A stretch of 64,000 nucleotides of DNA from CAIUPE01 sp046091665 (GCA_046091665.1 JBJTCD010000030.1:1-64000); one strand, 5' to 3'. Positions 33,922-42,692 are shown, counted from the stretch's first letter. The notes: a model not told the origin generated them from the sequence alone. Numbers and translations are program-made.

Positions 33922-34179
33922 ATGCCTGACGTCGTCAATTTCACCGAAGCGCGGAACAATCTCAAAAGCGTTCTCGACAAGGTCGTCGATGACGCCAATG
34001 TGACCATCATTGCTCGGCGTGACGCGCCAGATGCCGTGGTCATGTCGCTTGATACCTATAACAGCATTATGGAGACGGCCTATCTTTTGAAGTCGCCTGC
34101 GAATGCTCTACATCTTGCCCGTTCCATCGAGCAACATCGTGCGGGGCAAACCGTCGAGCAGACCTTGATCGATGACTAG
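33922..34179 (+). CDS. yefM: Antitoxin of the Phd/YefM family
   Basis: 85-residue antitoxin. The N-terminal DNA-binding fold has VVNFTEARNNLKSVLDKV, then ARRDAPDAVVMSLDTYNSI. The C-terminal toxin-neutralising part ETAYLLKSPANALHLARSI is close to E. coli YefM. ATG at 33922 follows GGGGTGAG; an upstream in-frame ATG lies inside the operator. The toxin gene overlaps its last eight bases. It represses its own promoter together with YoeB in known systems. Confidence 0.93.
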   Translation: MPDVVNFTEARNNLKSVLDKVVDDANVTIIARRDAPDAVVMSLDTYNSIMETAYLLKSPANALHLARSIEQHRAGQTVEQTLIDD

Positions 34180-34432
34180 GCGTCTCACCTTCACGCTCGA
34201 TGCGTGGGAGGATTATCTTTATTGGCAAGGCCAAGATAAAAAAACGCTGAAGAGAAGCAATCAACTCATTCGCGACGTTATACGCGATCCCTTTGAGGGG
34301 ATTGGCAAACCTGAGCCGTTGCGAGAAAATCTCTCAGGTTATTGGTCACGCCGCATCGATGATACACATCGTCTTGTTTATACGGTTGAACAGGCAATGA
34401 TCGTGATTATTGCCTGTCGGTATCACTATTGA
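34172..34432 (+). CDS. yoeB: Toxin of the Txe/YoeB family, ribosome-dependent mRNA endoribonuclease
   Basis: 86-residue RelE-fold toxin very similar to E. coli YoeB. The catalytic residues are in place: Glu48 in KPEPLRENLSGYWSRRI, Arg67 in THRLVYTV, and the terminal CRYHY with His85 and Tyr86. YoeB cleaves mRNA in the ribosomal A site, often after stress when the antitoxin is degraded. It overlaps yefM by eight bases, giving coupled translation. The whole unit sits between purC and sdhB as a compact insertion. Confidence 0.95.
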   Translation: MTRRLTFTLDAWEDYLYWQGQDKKTLKRSNQLIRDVIRDPFEGIGKPEPLRENLSGYWSRRIDDTHRLVYTVEQAMIVIIACRYHY

Positions 34433-34441
34433 CGGATGTTC

Positions 34442-35221
34442 TTAAACCCGTCTCTCCACCATCATCTTCTTGATTTCCGCGATGGCCTTTGCGGGGTTCA
34501 AACCCTTAGGGCAAGTGTTCGCGCAATTCATGATGGTGTGACAACGATAGAGTCGGAACGGATCTTCAAGATGATCAAGACGTTCGCCAGTCGCTTCATC
34601 GCGTGAATCGATCAACCAGCGATAGGCCTGCAACAACGCGGCGGGGCCAAGATAGCGATCGCCATTCCACCAATAGCTTGGGCATGAGGTCGAACAGCTT
34701 GCGCAAAGAATGCACTCATAAAGACCATCGAGTTTTTCGCGGTCTTCGCGTGATTGCTTCCATTCTTTTTCAGGCGCAGGCGTTGACGTGTGCAGCCACG
34801 GCTCAATCGACGCGTGTTGCGCATAAAAATTGGTGAGATCCGGCACGAGATCTTTCACAACCGGCATATGCGGCAAAGGATAAATGCGGATCGGATGCGC
34901 GACTTCATCCATGCCCTTGGTGCAGGCGAGCGTGTTCAACCCGTCGATATTCATCGCGCATGAACCGCAAATCCCTTCACGGCATGAACGGCGGAATGTC
35001 AGCGTCGGATCGATTTTTGATTTGATCCAGATGATGCCGTCGAGCACCATCGGCCCGCAATCATCGCGGTCAACAAAATAAGTATCCACGCGTGGATTGT
35101 TCTCGCCATCCGGATCATAACGATAGATGCGGAATTCAGTCAGGCGCTTTGCACCCTGCGGCTTCGGCCAGATCTTGCCTTCCACCACACGTGAATTTTT
35201 CGGAAGCGTTAATTCAACCAT
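34442..35221 (-). CDS. sdhB: Succinate dehydrogenase iron-sulfur subunit SdhB
   Basis: 259 residues. The N-terminal ferredoxin domain has CREGICGSCAMNIDG binding the 2Fe-2S cluster; the C-terminal domain has CILCASCSTSCPSYWWNGD and CHTIMNCANTCPKGLNP binding the 4Fe-4S and 3Fe-4S clusters. It carries electrons from SdhA flavin to ubiquinone in complex II on the inner face of the membrane. It is last of the sdhC-D-A-B operon, 21 bases after sdhA, and tail-to-tail with yoeB. Confidence 0.97.
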   Translation of the reverse strand: MVELTLPKNSRVVEGKIWPKPQGAKRLTEFRIYRYDPDGENNPRVDTYFVDRDDCGPMVLDGIIWIKSKIDPTLTFRRSCREGICGSCAMNIDGLNTLACTKGMDEVAHPIRIYPLPHMPVVKDLVPDLTNFYAQHASIEPWLHTSTPAPEKEWKQSREDREKLDGLYECILCASCSTSCPSYWWNGDRYLGPAALLQAYRWLIDSRDEATGERLDHLEDPFRLYRCHTIMNCANTCPKGLNPAKAIAEIKKMMVERRV

Positions 35222-35242
35222 GGTTCGCTCTCCCGATCGCTC

Positions 35243-37063
35243 TCAATACACACGCGCTTTCGGCGCGATATATTCGATATCATTCGACATCGTATAAGTA
35301 TGCACCGGACGATAATCGATAATCGTTTCTTGCTTCGTCGAGTCGATGAAGCTCAGCGTGTGCTTCATCCATTCCTTGTCATCGCGGCTCGGATAATCTT
35401 CACGCGCATGCGCGCCGCGACTCTCTTGGCGATTGGCAGCCGAATCCATCGTCGACACTGCTTGTACAATCAGATTATCAAATTCAAGCGTTTCAAGAAG
35501 ATCCGTATTCCAGATCAATGAACGATCTGTGACTTTGATATCAGCCGAAGAACGCCACACATCGTGAATGAGCTTCTGACCTTCAGACAACACTTCGCCC
35601 GTGCGATAAACCGCGCAATTGGTTTGCATCGTTTTTTGCATTTTGAGGCGCAGTGCGGCTGTCGGTGTAGAGCCCGAAGCGTGACGGAAATGATCAAGAC
35701 GCGAGAGCGCTTGATCGGCTGAATCTTTTGCAAGCTCTGCTTGTTTCTCACCGGGTGTGACGAGTTCGGCGGCGCGCAACCCAGCGGCGCGGCCAAACAC
35801 TACCAGATCGATGAGCGAATTCGAACCCAAGCGATTGGCGCCATGCACAGACACGCATGCCGCTTCACCAATAGCCATCAAACCGGGAACGATTGTATCG
35901 GCATTGCCGTTTTTCTTGGTGAGCACTTCGCCATGATAATTCGTGGGAATTCCGCCCATATTGTAATGCACGGTGGGGAGCACAGGAATCGGCTCCTTCG
36001 TTACATCAACGCCTGCGAAAATTTTGGCGCTTTCTGAAATACCAGGAAGGCGTTCATGCAAAATTTTTGGATCGAGATGATCAAGATGCAGATAGATGTG
36101 GTCATTATGTTTGCCCACACCACGACCTTCACGAATCTCCATCGTCATCGCGCGTGAGACAACGTCACGTGACGCGAGATCTTTTGCGCTTGGTGCATAA
36201 CGTTCCATGAAACGTTCACCGGCGGAATTTGTGAGATAGCCGCCTTCACCGCGCGCACCTTCGGTAATCAAACAGCCTGCGCCATAAATGCCGGTCGGAT
36301 GGAATTGAACGAATTCCATATCTTGCAGCGGCAGGCCTGCGCGCAATACCATCGCATTGCCGTCACCCGTGCAGGTATGCGCGGAGGTTGCCGAGAAATA
36401 AGCGCGACCATAGCCGCCTGTTGCGAGAATGGTTTCATTGGCGCGGAAACGATGGATCGTGCCATCATCCATTTTAAGCGCAATAACACCACGGCAACGA
36501 CCTTCCTCATCCATGATGAGATCAAGCGCAAAATATTCGATGAAGAATTCCGTGTTCGCGCGAAGCGCCTGACCATAAAGCGTGTGAAGAATTGCGTGTC
36601 CTGTGCGGTCGGCGGCGGCGCATGTACGTTGCGCGATGCCTTTGCCGAATTCGGTGGTCATACCGCCGAAAGGACGCTGATAGATTTTACCTTCTTCCGT
36701 GCGCGAAAACGGCACACCCCAATGTTCAAGTTCATAAACCGCTTCGGGCGCGTTACGGCAGAGATATTCAATCGCGTCTTGGTCACCAAGCCAGTCAGAA
36801 CCTTTGACGGTGTCATACATATGCCAGCGCCAATCATCAGGTCCCATATTACCGAGCGACGCCGAGATACCGCCTTGTGCCGCAACTGTATGCGAACGCG
36901 TGGGAAATACTTTTGTAATGCAAGCGGTGCGTAAACCTGCTTGCGCACATCCAACGGTTGCGCGCAATCCCGCGCCGCCCGCGCCAACTACGACAACATC
37001 AAAAGTATGATCCGTGATCGCATAGGCTTTGCCATTCACGGCAGGCGATGCAGTGGCCATCAT
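35243..37063 (-). CDS. sdhA: Succinate dehydrogenase flavoprotein subunit SdhA
   Basis: 606 residues. The FAD-binding fold begins VVVVGAGGAGLRATVG. The covalent-FAD histidine is in FPTRSHTVAAQGGI. Substrate and catalytic blocks QFHPTGIYGAGCLITEGARGE (split here as QFHPTGIYGAG and LITEGARGEGG) and HMGGIPTNYHG-like (NMGGIPTNYHG) are present. It oxidises succinate to fumarate. Start ATG 37063 overlaps the sdhD stop as ATGA; the next codon is also ATG. The SDHAF4-like assembly factor that would act on it is encoded at 5922-6125. Confidence 0.97.
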   Translation of the reverse strand: MMATASPAVNGKAYAITDHTFDVVVVGAGGAGLRATVGCAQAGLRTACITKVFPTRSHTVAAQGGISASLGNMGPDDWRWHMYDTVKGSDWLGDQDAIEYLCRNAPEAVYELEHWGVPFSRTEEGKIYQRPFGGMTTEFGKGIAQRTCAAADRTGHAILHTLYGQALRANTEFFIEYFALDLIMDEEGRCRGVIALKMDDGTIHRFRANETILATGGYGRAYFSATSAHTCTGDGNAMVLRAGLPLQDMEFVQFHPTGIYGAGCLITEGARGEGGYLTNSAGERFMERYAPSAKDLASRDVVSRAMTMEIREGRGVGKHNDHIYLHLDHLDPKILHERLPGISESAKIFAGVDVTKEPIPVLPTVHYNMGGIPTNYHGEVLTKKNGNADTIVPGLMAIGEAACVSVHGANRLGSNSLIDLVVFGRAAGLRAAELVTPGEKQAELAKDSADQALSRLDHFRHASGSTPTAALRLKMQKTMQTNCAVYRTGEVLSEGQKLIHDVWRSSADIKVTDRSLIWNTDLLETLEFDNLIVQAVSTMDSAANRQESRGAHAREDYPSRDDKEWMKHTLSFIDSTKQETIIDYRPVHTYTMSNDIEYIAPKARVY

Positions 37064-37455
37064 GATACTCCGAAAGTCAATTTAAGAACCGCGAACACAC
37101 AAGCCGCCGCGATGAGAAACGCAAATAATGTGTTCAAAGCGAGAAGCGCTAATTTCGAAGCTTCGCCATGAACATAATCTTCGATGATGGTTTGCATGCC
37201 GAGCTTCATATGCACCGCGCCTGAGATCACAAAGAGCGCAACGATAAACGCATCAAAGGGGCGCGCGAGTACCGCACGCGCGGCCGCCGCATCTTTGCCA
37301 AGTGCGGCATAGACCACGCAGAGAAATCCTATTGTCAGCGGAATATTGGCCAAAGCCGTCAGACGTTGCAGCCAGAAATGTTCTGTGCCCGAGCGCGCTG
37401 AGCCCAAACCGCGCACGCGCTTCATCGGTGTTTTCATTGACGATGGATGGCTCAT
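37060..37455 (-). CDS. sdhD: Succinate dehydrogenase membrane anchor SdhD
   Basis: 131 residues with three transmembrane helices and the anchor motifs RSGTEHFWLQRLTALANIPL near the start and HMKLGMQTIIEDYVHG, whose histidine is a likely heme b ligand. It anchors SdhAB in the inner membrane and helps form the quinone site. It lies four bases behind sdhC and overlaps sdhA by four bases. Confidence 0.93.
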   Translation of the reverse strand: MSHPSSMKTPMKRVRGLGSARSGTEHFWLQRLTALANIPLTIGFLCVVYAALGKDAAAARAVLARPFDAFIVALFVISGAVHMKLGMQTIIEDYVHGEASKLALLALNTLFAFLIAAACVFAVLKLTFGVS

Positions 37456-37459
37456 GATC

Positions 37460-37846
37460 TCACCTCACCCAATAGCCCAGCGCCCAAAGCGCCAATGTGA
37501 TGAGGATGGACCCCACAAGCGTTAATTGCGCGAAGGTCCGTCTTTCGGGGCCAAAGCCCGCACCCGAATCCCAGATGAAATGGCGGAGCCCGCCGAGCGC
37601 GTGATGAACCAGCGCCCATGTATAGCCCAAAAGCACGACGCGCCCGAGGATTGACCCCCAAAGCGCTTGCACAGTGGCAAAAGCTTCGGGGTTCGTAGCG
37701 GCGGCCAAAAGCCAGATCGCCAGAAGCACGGTGCCGACATAGAGCGCGGCTCCGGTAATCCGGTGAATAATCGACATCGCCATCGTGATGGTCATTTTAT
37801 AGACCGACAAATGCGGTGAAAGCGGGCGGGATCGAGATACGGCCAT
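37460..37846 (-). CDS. sdhC: Succinate dehydrogenase cytochrome b556 subunit SdhC
   Basis: 128 residues, three transmembrane helices. It begins with the family signature RPLSPHLSVYKMTITMAMSI and HRITGAALY, and the heme-ligand region is ALVHHALGGLRHFIWDSG. SdhC together with SdhD binds heme b and ubiquinone. It is the first gene of the sdh operon; about 150 bases separate it from arfB. Confidence 0.95.
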   Translation of the reverse strand: MAVSRSRPLSPHLSVYKMTITMAMSIIHRITGAALYVGTVLLAIWLLAAATNPEAFATVQALWGSILGRVVLLGYTWALVHHALGGLRHFIWDSGAGFGPERRTFAQLTLVGSILITLALWALGYWVR

Positions 37847-37996
37847 CGCGAAGACCTTGGTTTTCTTGGTTTAGTGCCGAATGGCACGGCGTCGCATGAG
37901 GGTTTTAGCGCAAAATCGGGCTTTACCGCAATGCGGCATAACCGCGACGATGGTCTTAGGTGCGAATGGCCTTAATGAAAAATTGCCGCAAACAAT

Positions 37997-38419
37997 TCAC
38001 TCATCCGCCGAGGGCCGGCCGCGCAGGCCCTTAATGCCGCCGCGTTTGATCTTGGACGCCACCCGCCTTTTCTTGGAAGCCAGTGTCGGCTTGGTGGGCC
38101 GCCGGAGGATCGGCCGTTTGGCCGCCTGCCTGATCAGCTCGTAAAGACGCTCACGGGCGTCAGCGCGGTTCATCTCTTGCGTGCGATGTTTCTGCGCGAA
38201 GATCACGATCACGCCTTCAAGCGTAAGACGGCGTCCGGCAAGTTTGGCAAGGCGCTCTTTGATGTCTTGATCAAGACCCGGCGCATTAAACACATCGAAG
38301 CGCAATTCAACGGCGGTCGCGAGTTTATTGACATTTTGACCGCCGGGACCCGATGCGCGCACGAAAGTCTCAATGAGTTCACTCTCATCAAGATGCGCGC
38401 CCGGAGCAATGCGGATCAT
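37997..38419 (-). CDS. arfB: Alternative ribosome-rescue factor ArfB (YaeJ-type peptidyl-tRNA hydrolase)
   Basis: 140 residues. The release-factor catalytic domain has the GGQ at 26-28 (ASGPGGQNVNKLATAVELRF) but no stop-codon-recognition domain. The C-terminal tail is rich in Lys and Arg (KRPILRRPTKPTLASKKRR), which in ArfB enters the empty mRNA channel of stalled ribosomes. It hydrolyses peptidyl-tRNA on non-stop complexes. It overlaps the DUF167 gene by four bases at the end of the efp-yggT-DUF167 run. Confidence 0.93.
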   Translation of the reverse strand: MIRIAPGAHLDESELIETFVRASGPGGQNVNKLATAVELRFDVFNAPGLDQDIKERLAKLAGRRLTLEGVIVIFAQKHRTQEMNRADARERLYELIRQAAKRPILRRPTKPTLASKKRRVASKIKRGGIKGLRGRPSADE

Positions 38420-38742
38420 AAAGACAATCCCGATTTCAATTTTTCGCCAAGCGCCCGACCATCGCCTGAAATTTTCAACGTCTTGATCCGCGCTGTAGCG
38501 CCTGAAACGATTTCAATAGAAGACGCCGTACAATCAAGCGTGTCAGCAATCAGATTGATCAACGCATTATTCGCTTTACCATCCTCGGGCACAGCACGCA
38601 CGCGGACTTTCAGAACTGACTGACCATTCGAAAGCGACTCAATGCCATCGATTGCATCACGACCGCCTTTGGGTGTGAGCCTGATGTGGAGACGAAGACC
38701 ATCAAGCCCAACCGAGAAAGGCAGAGAGCAATCAGAAAACAT
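38416..38742 (-). CDS. DUF167/YggU family protein
   Basis: 108 residues of the small DUF167 alpha/beta fold with LHIRLTPKGGRDAIDGIE, VRVRAVPEDGKANNALI and EIVSGATARIKTLKI blocks; length fits the family. The function is unknown. ATG at 38742 overlaps the yggT end by 11 bases; an ATG further upstream would lie deeper in yggT. The yggT-DUF167 pairing is common in proteobacteria. Confidence 0.9.
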   Translation of the reverse strand: MFSDCSLPFSVGLDGLRLHIRLTPKGGRDAIDGIESLSNGQSVLKVRVRAVPEDGKANNALINLIADTLDCTASSIEIVSGATARIKTLKISGDGRALGEKLKSGLSL

Positions 38743-39022
38743 TCGGATAGATATACATCCGAATGATGCGTTCAATCAGCATGATCAGCAACAGAAGTAT
38801 GATCGGTGAAATATCCATCGTCCCGAGATTGGGAAGAATACGACGGATTGGTCGCAACGCTGGTTCTGTAATTTGATACAGACCCATCGCGATTGAACGC
38901 ACCACTTCGTTACGCATATTGACGACATTAAACGCGACAAGCCAGCTCACAACGGCAGAAACAATAATCGCCCAGCTGTAGAGCTCTAATGCGATCAAAA
39001 TAACGTCGAGAAGCGCGCGCAT
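38732..39022 (-). CDS. YggT family inner-membrane protein
   Basis: 96 residues with two hydrophobic helical hairpins typical of YggT: an N-terminal ALELYSWAIIVSAVVSWL segment and PALRPIRRILPNLGTMDISP, then a second membrane helix. The role is not firmly known; links to osmotic stress and cell division have been reported in the family. ATG at 39022 is used; the TTG at 39031 would lie inside efp. It follows the efp stop by five bases. Confidence 0.9.
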   Translation of the reverse strand: MRALLDVILIALELYSWAIIVSAVVSWLVAFNVVNMRNEVVRSIAMGLYQITEPALRPIRRILPNLGTMDISPIILLLLIMLIERIIRMYIYPNVF

Positions 39023-39027
39023 TGATA

Positions 39028-39594
39028 TCAATCCTTGGCGCGTTCGACGTAAGAACCATCTTCCGTCATGATCACAACACGTGTGCCCGGCGCGACATGC
39101 GGTGGCACCATTGTGCGCGCGCCATTCGAGAGAATAGCAGGCTTGTAAGATGAAGACGCTGTCTGGCCTTTAACGGTTGGCTCCGTCTCGACAATTTCAA
39201 GCGTCACACGTGCGGGCAATTGAATGGCAACGCAGCGCCCTTCAAACATCGACAAGACGCAGGTCATATTTTCTTGCAAGTAAACGGCTTGATCGCCGAT
39301 CACGTCTGATGAAACCGAAACTTGTTCGAAAGTTTCATTGTTCATGAAATTATAGCCGTCAGCGTCTTGGTAGAGAAAATTGAAATCGCGGTCTTCAACA
39401 AAAGCGCGCTCGACATTTTCGGTTGTGCGATAGCGCTCGGCGATTTTGACACCGTCGGAAATGCGGCGCATCGCAAGCTGTGTCACAGGCGTGCCTTTGC
39501 CCGGATGAATATTTTCGGCGGTCAGCACAACATAAAGCTGGCCGTCTTTTTCAATGATATTGCCCTTGCGGATCGAACTGGCGATGACTTGCAC
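39028..39594 (-). CDS. efp: Translation elongation factor P
   Basis: 188 residues in three beta-barrel domains. Lys33 in NIHPGKGTPVTQL is the residue that EpmA modifies with beta-lysine. The SNGARTMVPPHVAPGTRVVI end belongs to domain III. EF-P relieves ribosome stalling at polyproline. It starts with GTG behind AAGG. The modifying enzyme gene epmA is immediately divergent. Confidence 0.96.
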   Translation of the reverse strand: MQVIASSIRKGNIIEKDGQLYVVLTAENIHPGKGTPVTQLAMRRISDGVKIAERYRTTENVERAFVEDRDFNFLYQDADGYNFMNNETFEQVSVSSDVIGDQAVYLQENMTCVLSMFEGRCVAIQLPARVTLEIVETEPTVKGQTASSSYKPAILSNGARTMVPPHVAPGTRVVIMTEDGSYVERAKD

Positions 39595-39720
39595 GGAAGA
39601 AACCTTGTAAGAAGCGGAGGCTGAGCGCCCGATGATAAGAATGGCCGCGCTTGTCTCACACTTGGCGGGAAACCGCTAGAGTAAGTTCTAAAAAAGTGAC
39701 CCGGGATCCGTCAAAAAACC

Positions 39721-40785
39721 ATGCGAAAACAAAAAGATGAGGCGATTTTGGGGGTAGAATCAGCTTGGTGGCATAAAAGCCGTCATAGGGATCGACGCCC
39801 CATTCTCTTGGCCCGGAACCGGATCAAGGCCGCTTTTCGGCAGTTTTTTGAGGCCGAGGGCTTTACCGAAGTCGAATGCGGGCAGGTGCAGCGCTCGCCC
39901 GGCAATGAGACCCATCTCCACGCCATGGAGGTCCATTTCAGGGGCGCGGATGGGGAGGCTTCCAGCCGCTATCTCCATACGTCTCCAGAATTCGCAATGA
40001 AAAAGCTGATTGCCGCGGGTGAAAGGCGGATTTTCGATTTCGCACGGGTCTTCCGGTCGCGCGAGCGCGGGGCACTCCACGCACCCGAATTCACAATGCT
40101 CGAATGGTATCGGACCGAGGAGCCCTATGAGGCGTTGATGAACGATTGTATGAGGCTTCTCGCTTTGGCGGCAGAAACATCTGGCGTAAAAATTTTCAAG
40201 CATCGCGATCATTCATGCGATCCCTTTGCAGATGCGGAACGACTCACGGTCGCTGAAGCTTTTGAACATTTCGCCGATATTGATCTCCTCGCCACAACAC
40301 CTGAAGGTGTGCCCGATCGCGATCTTCTTTATCATGCTGTTGTCAAAGCGGGTATGCGTGTGGCTCAAGATGATACATGGGCCGATTTGTTTTCGCACGT
40401 GATGGTTGAGAAGATTGATCCGTATTTAGGCATCAATCGCCCAACTCTTCTTTGCGAATATCCGATTTGTGAAGCCGCTCTTGCACGACCTAAACCGTCA
40501 AATCCTCTTGTTGCTGAGCGGTTTGAATTATTTGTGTGTGGTGTTGAGCTTGCAAACGCTTTTTGTGAATTAACGGATGCGCAGGAACAAAGACAGCGCT
40601 TTGAAAAAGATATGACGCTTAAAGAAAAAATCTACGGTGAACGCTATCCGATTGATGAAGATCTTCTTGTAGCGCTTAGCTTTATGTCGCCAACATCAGG
40701 CATTGCATTGGGCTTTGATCGCCTCGTGATGCTTGCGACACATGCACCGCATATTGATGACGTGATGTGGACGCCTTTTATCTGA
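39721..40785 (+). CDS. epmA: EF-P lysine lysyltransferase EpmA (GenX/PoxA)
   Basis: 354-residue class II lysyl-tRNA-synthetase-like protein without an anticodon domain. Seen: the aminoacylation core motifs FRSRERGALHAPEFTMLEWY and ANAFCELTDAQEQRQRFE, and the C-terminal GIALGFDRLVML. It attaches beta-lysine to EF-P Lys33. In E. coli the donor is made by the lysine 2,3-aminomutase EpmB, whose gene is not visible in this window. It is divergent from efp, 126 bases apart. Confidence 0.93.
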   Translation: MRKQKDEAILGVESAWWHKSRHRDRRPILLARNRIKAAFRQFFEAEGFTEVECGQVQRSPGNETHLHAMEVHFRGADGEASSRYLHTSPEFAMKKLIAAGERRIFDFARVFRSRERGALHAPEFTMLEWYRTEEPYEALMNDCMRLLALAAETSGVKIFKHRDHSCDPFADAERLTVAEAFEHFADIDLLATTPEGVPDRDLLYHAVVKAGMRVAQDDTWADLFSHVMVEKIDPYLGINRPTLLCEYPICEAALARPKPSNPLVAERFELFVCGVELANAFCELTDAQEQRQRFEKDMTLKEKIYGERYPIDEDLLVALSFMSPTSGIALGFDRLVMLATHAPHIDDVMWTPFI

Positions 40786-40806
40786 GAATATTTGCGGTTT
40801 TTTGTA

Positions 40807-41649
40807 TTATCCGTAGCGCAACGCCGCAAGACCCACAGCGACAAAGGCGGCTGCAATATAACGTGAACGGCCAAATTTTTCACCCAGAAATAATGCGCCA
40901 AAAAGTGTTGCGAAAAACACCGATGATTCACGCACCGCTGCCACATGACCAATGGGCGCTTGGGTCATGGCCCAGATCGCAATCCCATAAGACGCAAAAG
41001 CGGCGCCGCCACCGAGTAATCCCGTTTTCCATTGTGTGACCAAAGGGCGGATCAACGAACGGCCGCGAATAAAAAGCGCAAGCGGCACAAAAAAGAGACC
41101 ATCAAGAAATTCGAGCCAGATATTGTAACTCACGGAATGTTGCGAAAGTCGCCCACCCATACCATCGACAACCGTATAAAGTGCGATGATCCCAGCATTG
41201 ATCAAAGCAACAAATAAAGTTGTTCGATCAAGTCCGCCTTTGCGAATTCCGTCAGTTGCAAGCCACATGATTCCGAGGCTTAAAGACAATGCGCCTGTTA
41301 AAGCCAAACCGGTTGGAAGCTCTTTGAGAGTTAGGCCTGCAATAATGGTTGCGAGAAGCGGCGCCGAGCCACGTGTCACCGGATAGGCCACTGACAAATC
41401 CGCATTGCGATAGAGGAGAACAATTGCGGTGAAGTAGCCAATATGAATGATTGCCGAGGCTAAGAGATAAGACCAGGATTCAGGCGCCGGTAAGGGCGCA
41501 ATAAAAATCAACGGCAGCGCAATGAGCCCGCCGCCCGCAGCAACTAAAGTTGTCGAGACGAGCTTATCGGAGCCGGCTTTGACGAGCGTATTCCACCCTG
41601 CGTGAAGCATGGCGGCGAACAGAACGGCGGCAAAGATATGGATCTCCAA
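40807..41649 (-). CDS. DMT superfamily (EamA) permease
   Basis: 280 residues with about ten hydrophobic helices in the two EamA repeats. The typical repeat end motifs are ADLSVAYPVTRGSAPLLATI in the first half and APIGHVAAVRESSVFFATLF in the second. The N-terminus is LFAAMLHAGWNTLVKAG. Drug/metabolite transporters of this kind export small molecules; the substrate is unknown. It converges on epmA. Confidence 0.88.
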   Translation of the reverse strand: MEIHIFAAVLFAAMLHAGWNTLVKAGSDKLVSTTLVAAGGGLIALPLIFIAPLPAPESWSYLLASAIIHIGYFTAIVLLYRNADLSVAYPVTRGSAPLLATIIAGLTLKELPTGLALTGALSLSLGIMWLATDGIRKGGLDRTTLFVALINAGIIALYTVVDGMGGRLSQHSVSYNIWLEFLDGLFFVPLALFIRGRSLIRPLVTQWKTGLLGGGAAFASYGIAIWAMTQAPIGHVAAVRESSVFFATLFGALFLGEKFGRSRYIAAAFVAVGLAALRYG

Positions 41650-41806
41650 AGACCCGCCCTCCTTGAACCGGCCCGCAAACGAAATCGTTTTATGACACTT
41701 CTATGACAAAGCCAAAATCCGGCGGGCCTGCTCTCGCTACTGGCGCGAGGCATGGAAATTGCCTATTTACTGCAATGTATGGTTTGGGTTCGTTAGGCAC
41801 ACACTC

Positions 41807-42331
41807 ATGAATAGCACTCGCTGGACCCTCGCAATCGCCGCGGCCGTCGCGTTGGCCTTTTTTACCGTGCTCGTCGGCATCCCCTTCATGACGACAACGC
41901 TCTCGGACGGGGTTGCTTCCTATAGCCAAGGCAATTTTTCCAAGGCCTATAAGGAATTAAAGCCCCTCGCCGATGATGGCGAGTCTACCGCGCAATATAT
42001 GATGGGCGAAATGTTCCGTATGGGTCAGGGCGTCAAGAAAGACGAAGTGACGGCCTTTAAATGGTACAAAAAAGCGGCTGAGGGCGGTTCCCCCGAAGGG
42101 CAATATGCACTTGGCATGTGTTACGCCACGGGTGTCGGCACCGAAGTGGATATGATCAGCGCTTATCAATGGTTGAGCCTCGCGATCATCCGGCTTGCCT
42201 CTTGGCAGAATGAGAGGCGGACTTTAGCGGCTGAGACCCGTACCAAATTACTTGGTGTCATGGATCAATCGGATGTCGAGAAGGCAAAGGCCCTCGTGAT
42301 CACATGGGATAAAAAATTCGGTGGAAGTTGA
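41807..42331 (+). CDS. Membrane-anchored Sel1-repeat protein
   Basis: 174 residues. One N-terminal membrane segment (about 8-28) is followed by two Sel1-like repeats (ADDGESTAQYMMGEMFRMG and AEGGSPEGQYALGMCYATG) and a C-terminal helix pair. Sel1 repeats are solenoids that mediate protein contact. The protein is probably periplasmic and tethered by the N-terminal helix; the partner is unknown. ATG at 41807 was chosen over an upstream in-frame start because only it puts the hydrophobic helix near the N-terminus. Confidence 0.8.
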   Translation: MNSTRWTLAIAAAVALAFFTVLVGIPFMTTTLSDGVASYSQGNFSKAYKELKPLADDGESTAQYMMGEMFRMGQGVKKDEVTAFKWYKKAAEGGSPEGQYALGMCYATGVGTEVDMISAYQWLSLAIIRLASWQNERRTLAAETRTKLLGVMDQSDVEKAKALVITWDKKFGGS

Positions 42332-42345
42332 ACGGCTTAGATAGA

Positions 42346-42654
42346 CTACGCGGCGCCATCAGGGCCGCAATAGAGCCGATATAGAAGAGCGATCAGTTCA
42401 GAGACATTCGGCGTCGCCAGTGAATAGAAGATCGTCTGCGATTCGCGCCGCGTTTTAACGAGGCCATCTTCCCGCAAACGGGCAAGGTGCTGCGAAAGCG
42501 CCGATTGGCTGAGACCTACACCGCCCTGCAGGGTCGTCACTGATTTCTCGCCCTGATGCAATTGGCACAAAATCATCAACCGATAGCGATTGGCCATGGC
42601 CTTTAAGAAGGCCTCGGCTTCGGCCGCGCGGGGGGCGAGTTCTTCGAGCTGCAT
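42346..42654 (-). CDS. ArsR-family regulator with BigR/SqrR-type persulfide-sensing cysteines
   Basis: 102-residue winged-helix ArsR protein. The core NRYRLMILCQLHQGEKSV and recognition helix LSQSALSQHLARLREDGLV are clear, as is TRRESQTIFYSLA. Cys30 and Cys96 are 66 residues apart, the same spacing and local sequence (LMxxC and LYxxxC) as the disulfide/polysulfide-forming pair of BigR and SqrR. Those repressors leave DNA when sulfane sulfur links the two cysteines. It faces, divergently, an AhpD-like protein and a rhodanese, which fits sulfane-sulfur control. The effector is inferred, not shown. Confidence 0.85.
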   Translation of the reverse strand: MQLEELAPRAAEAEAFLKAMANRYRLMILCQLHQGEKSVTTLQGGVGLSQSALSQHLARLREDGLVKTRRESQTIFYSLATPNVSELIALLYRLYCGPDGAA

Positions 42655-42692
42655 AGAGCGGGACCGGATCGTCTTGTTACGAGACTTGTTAA

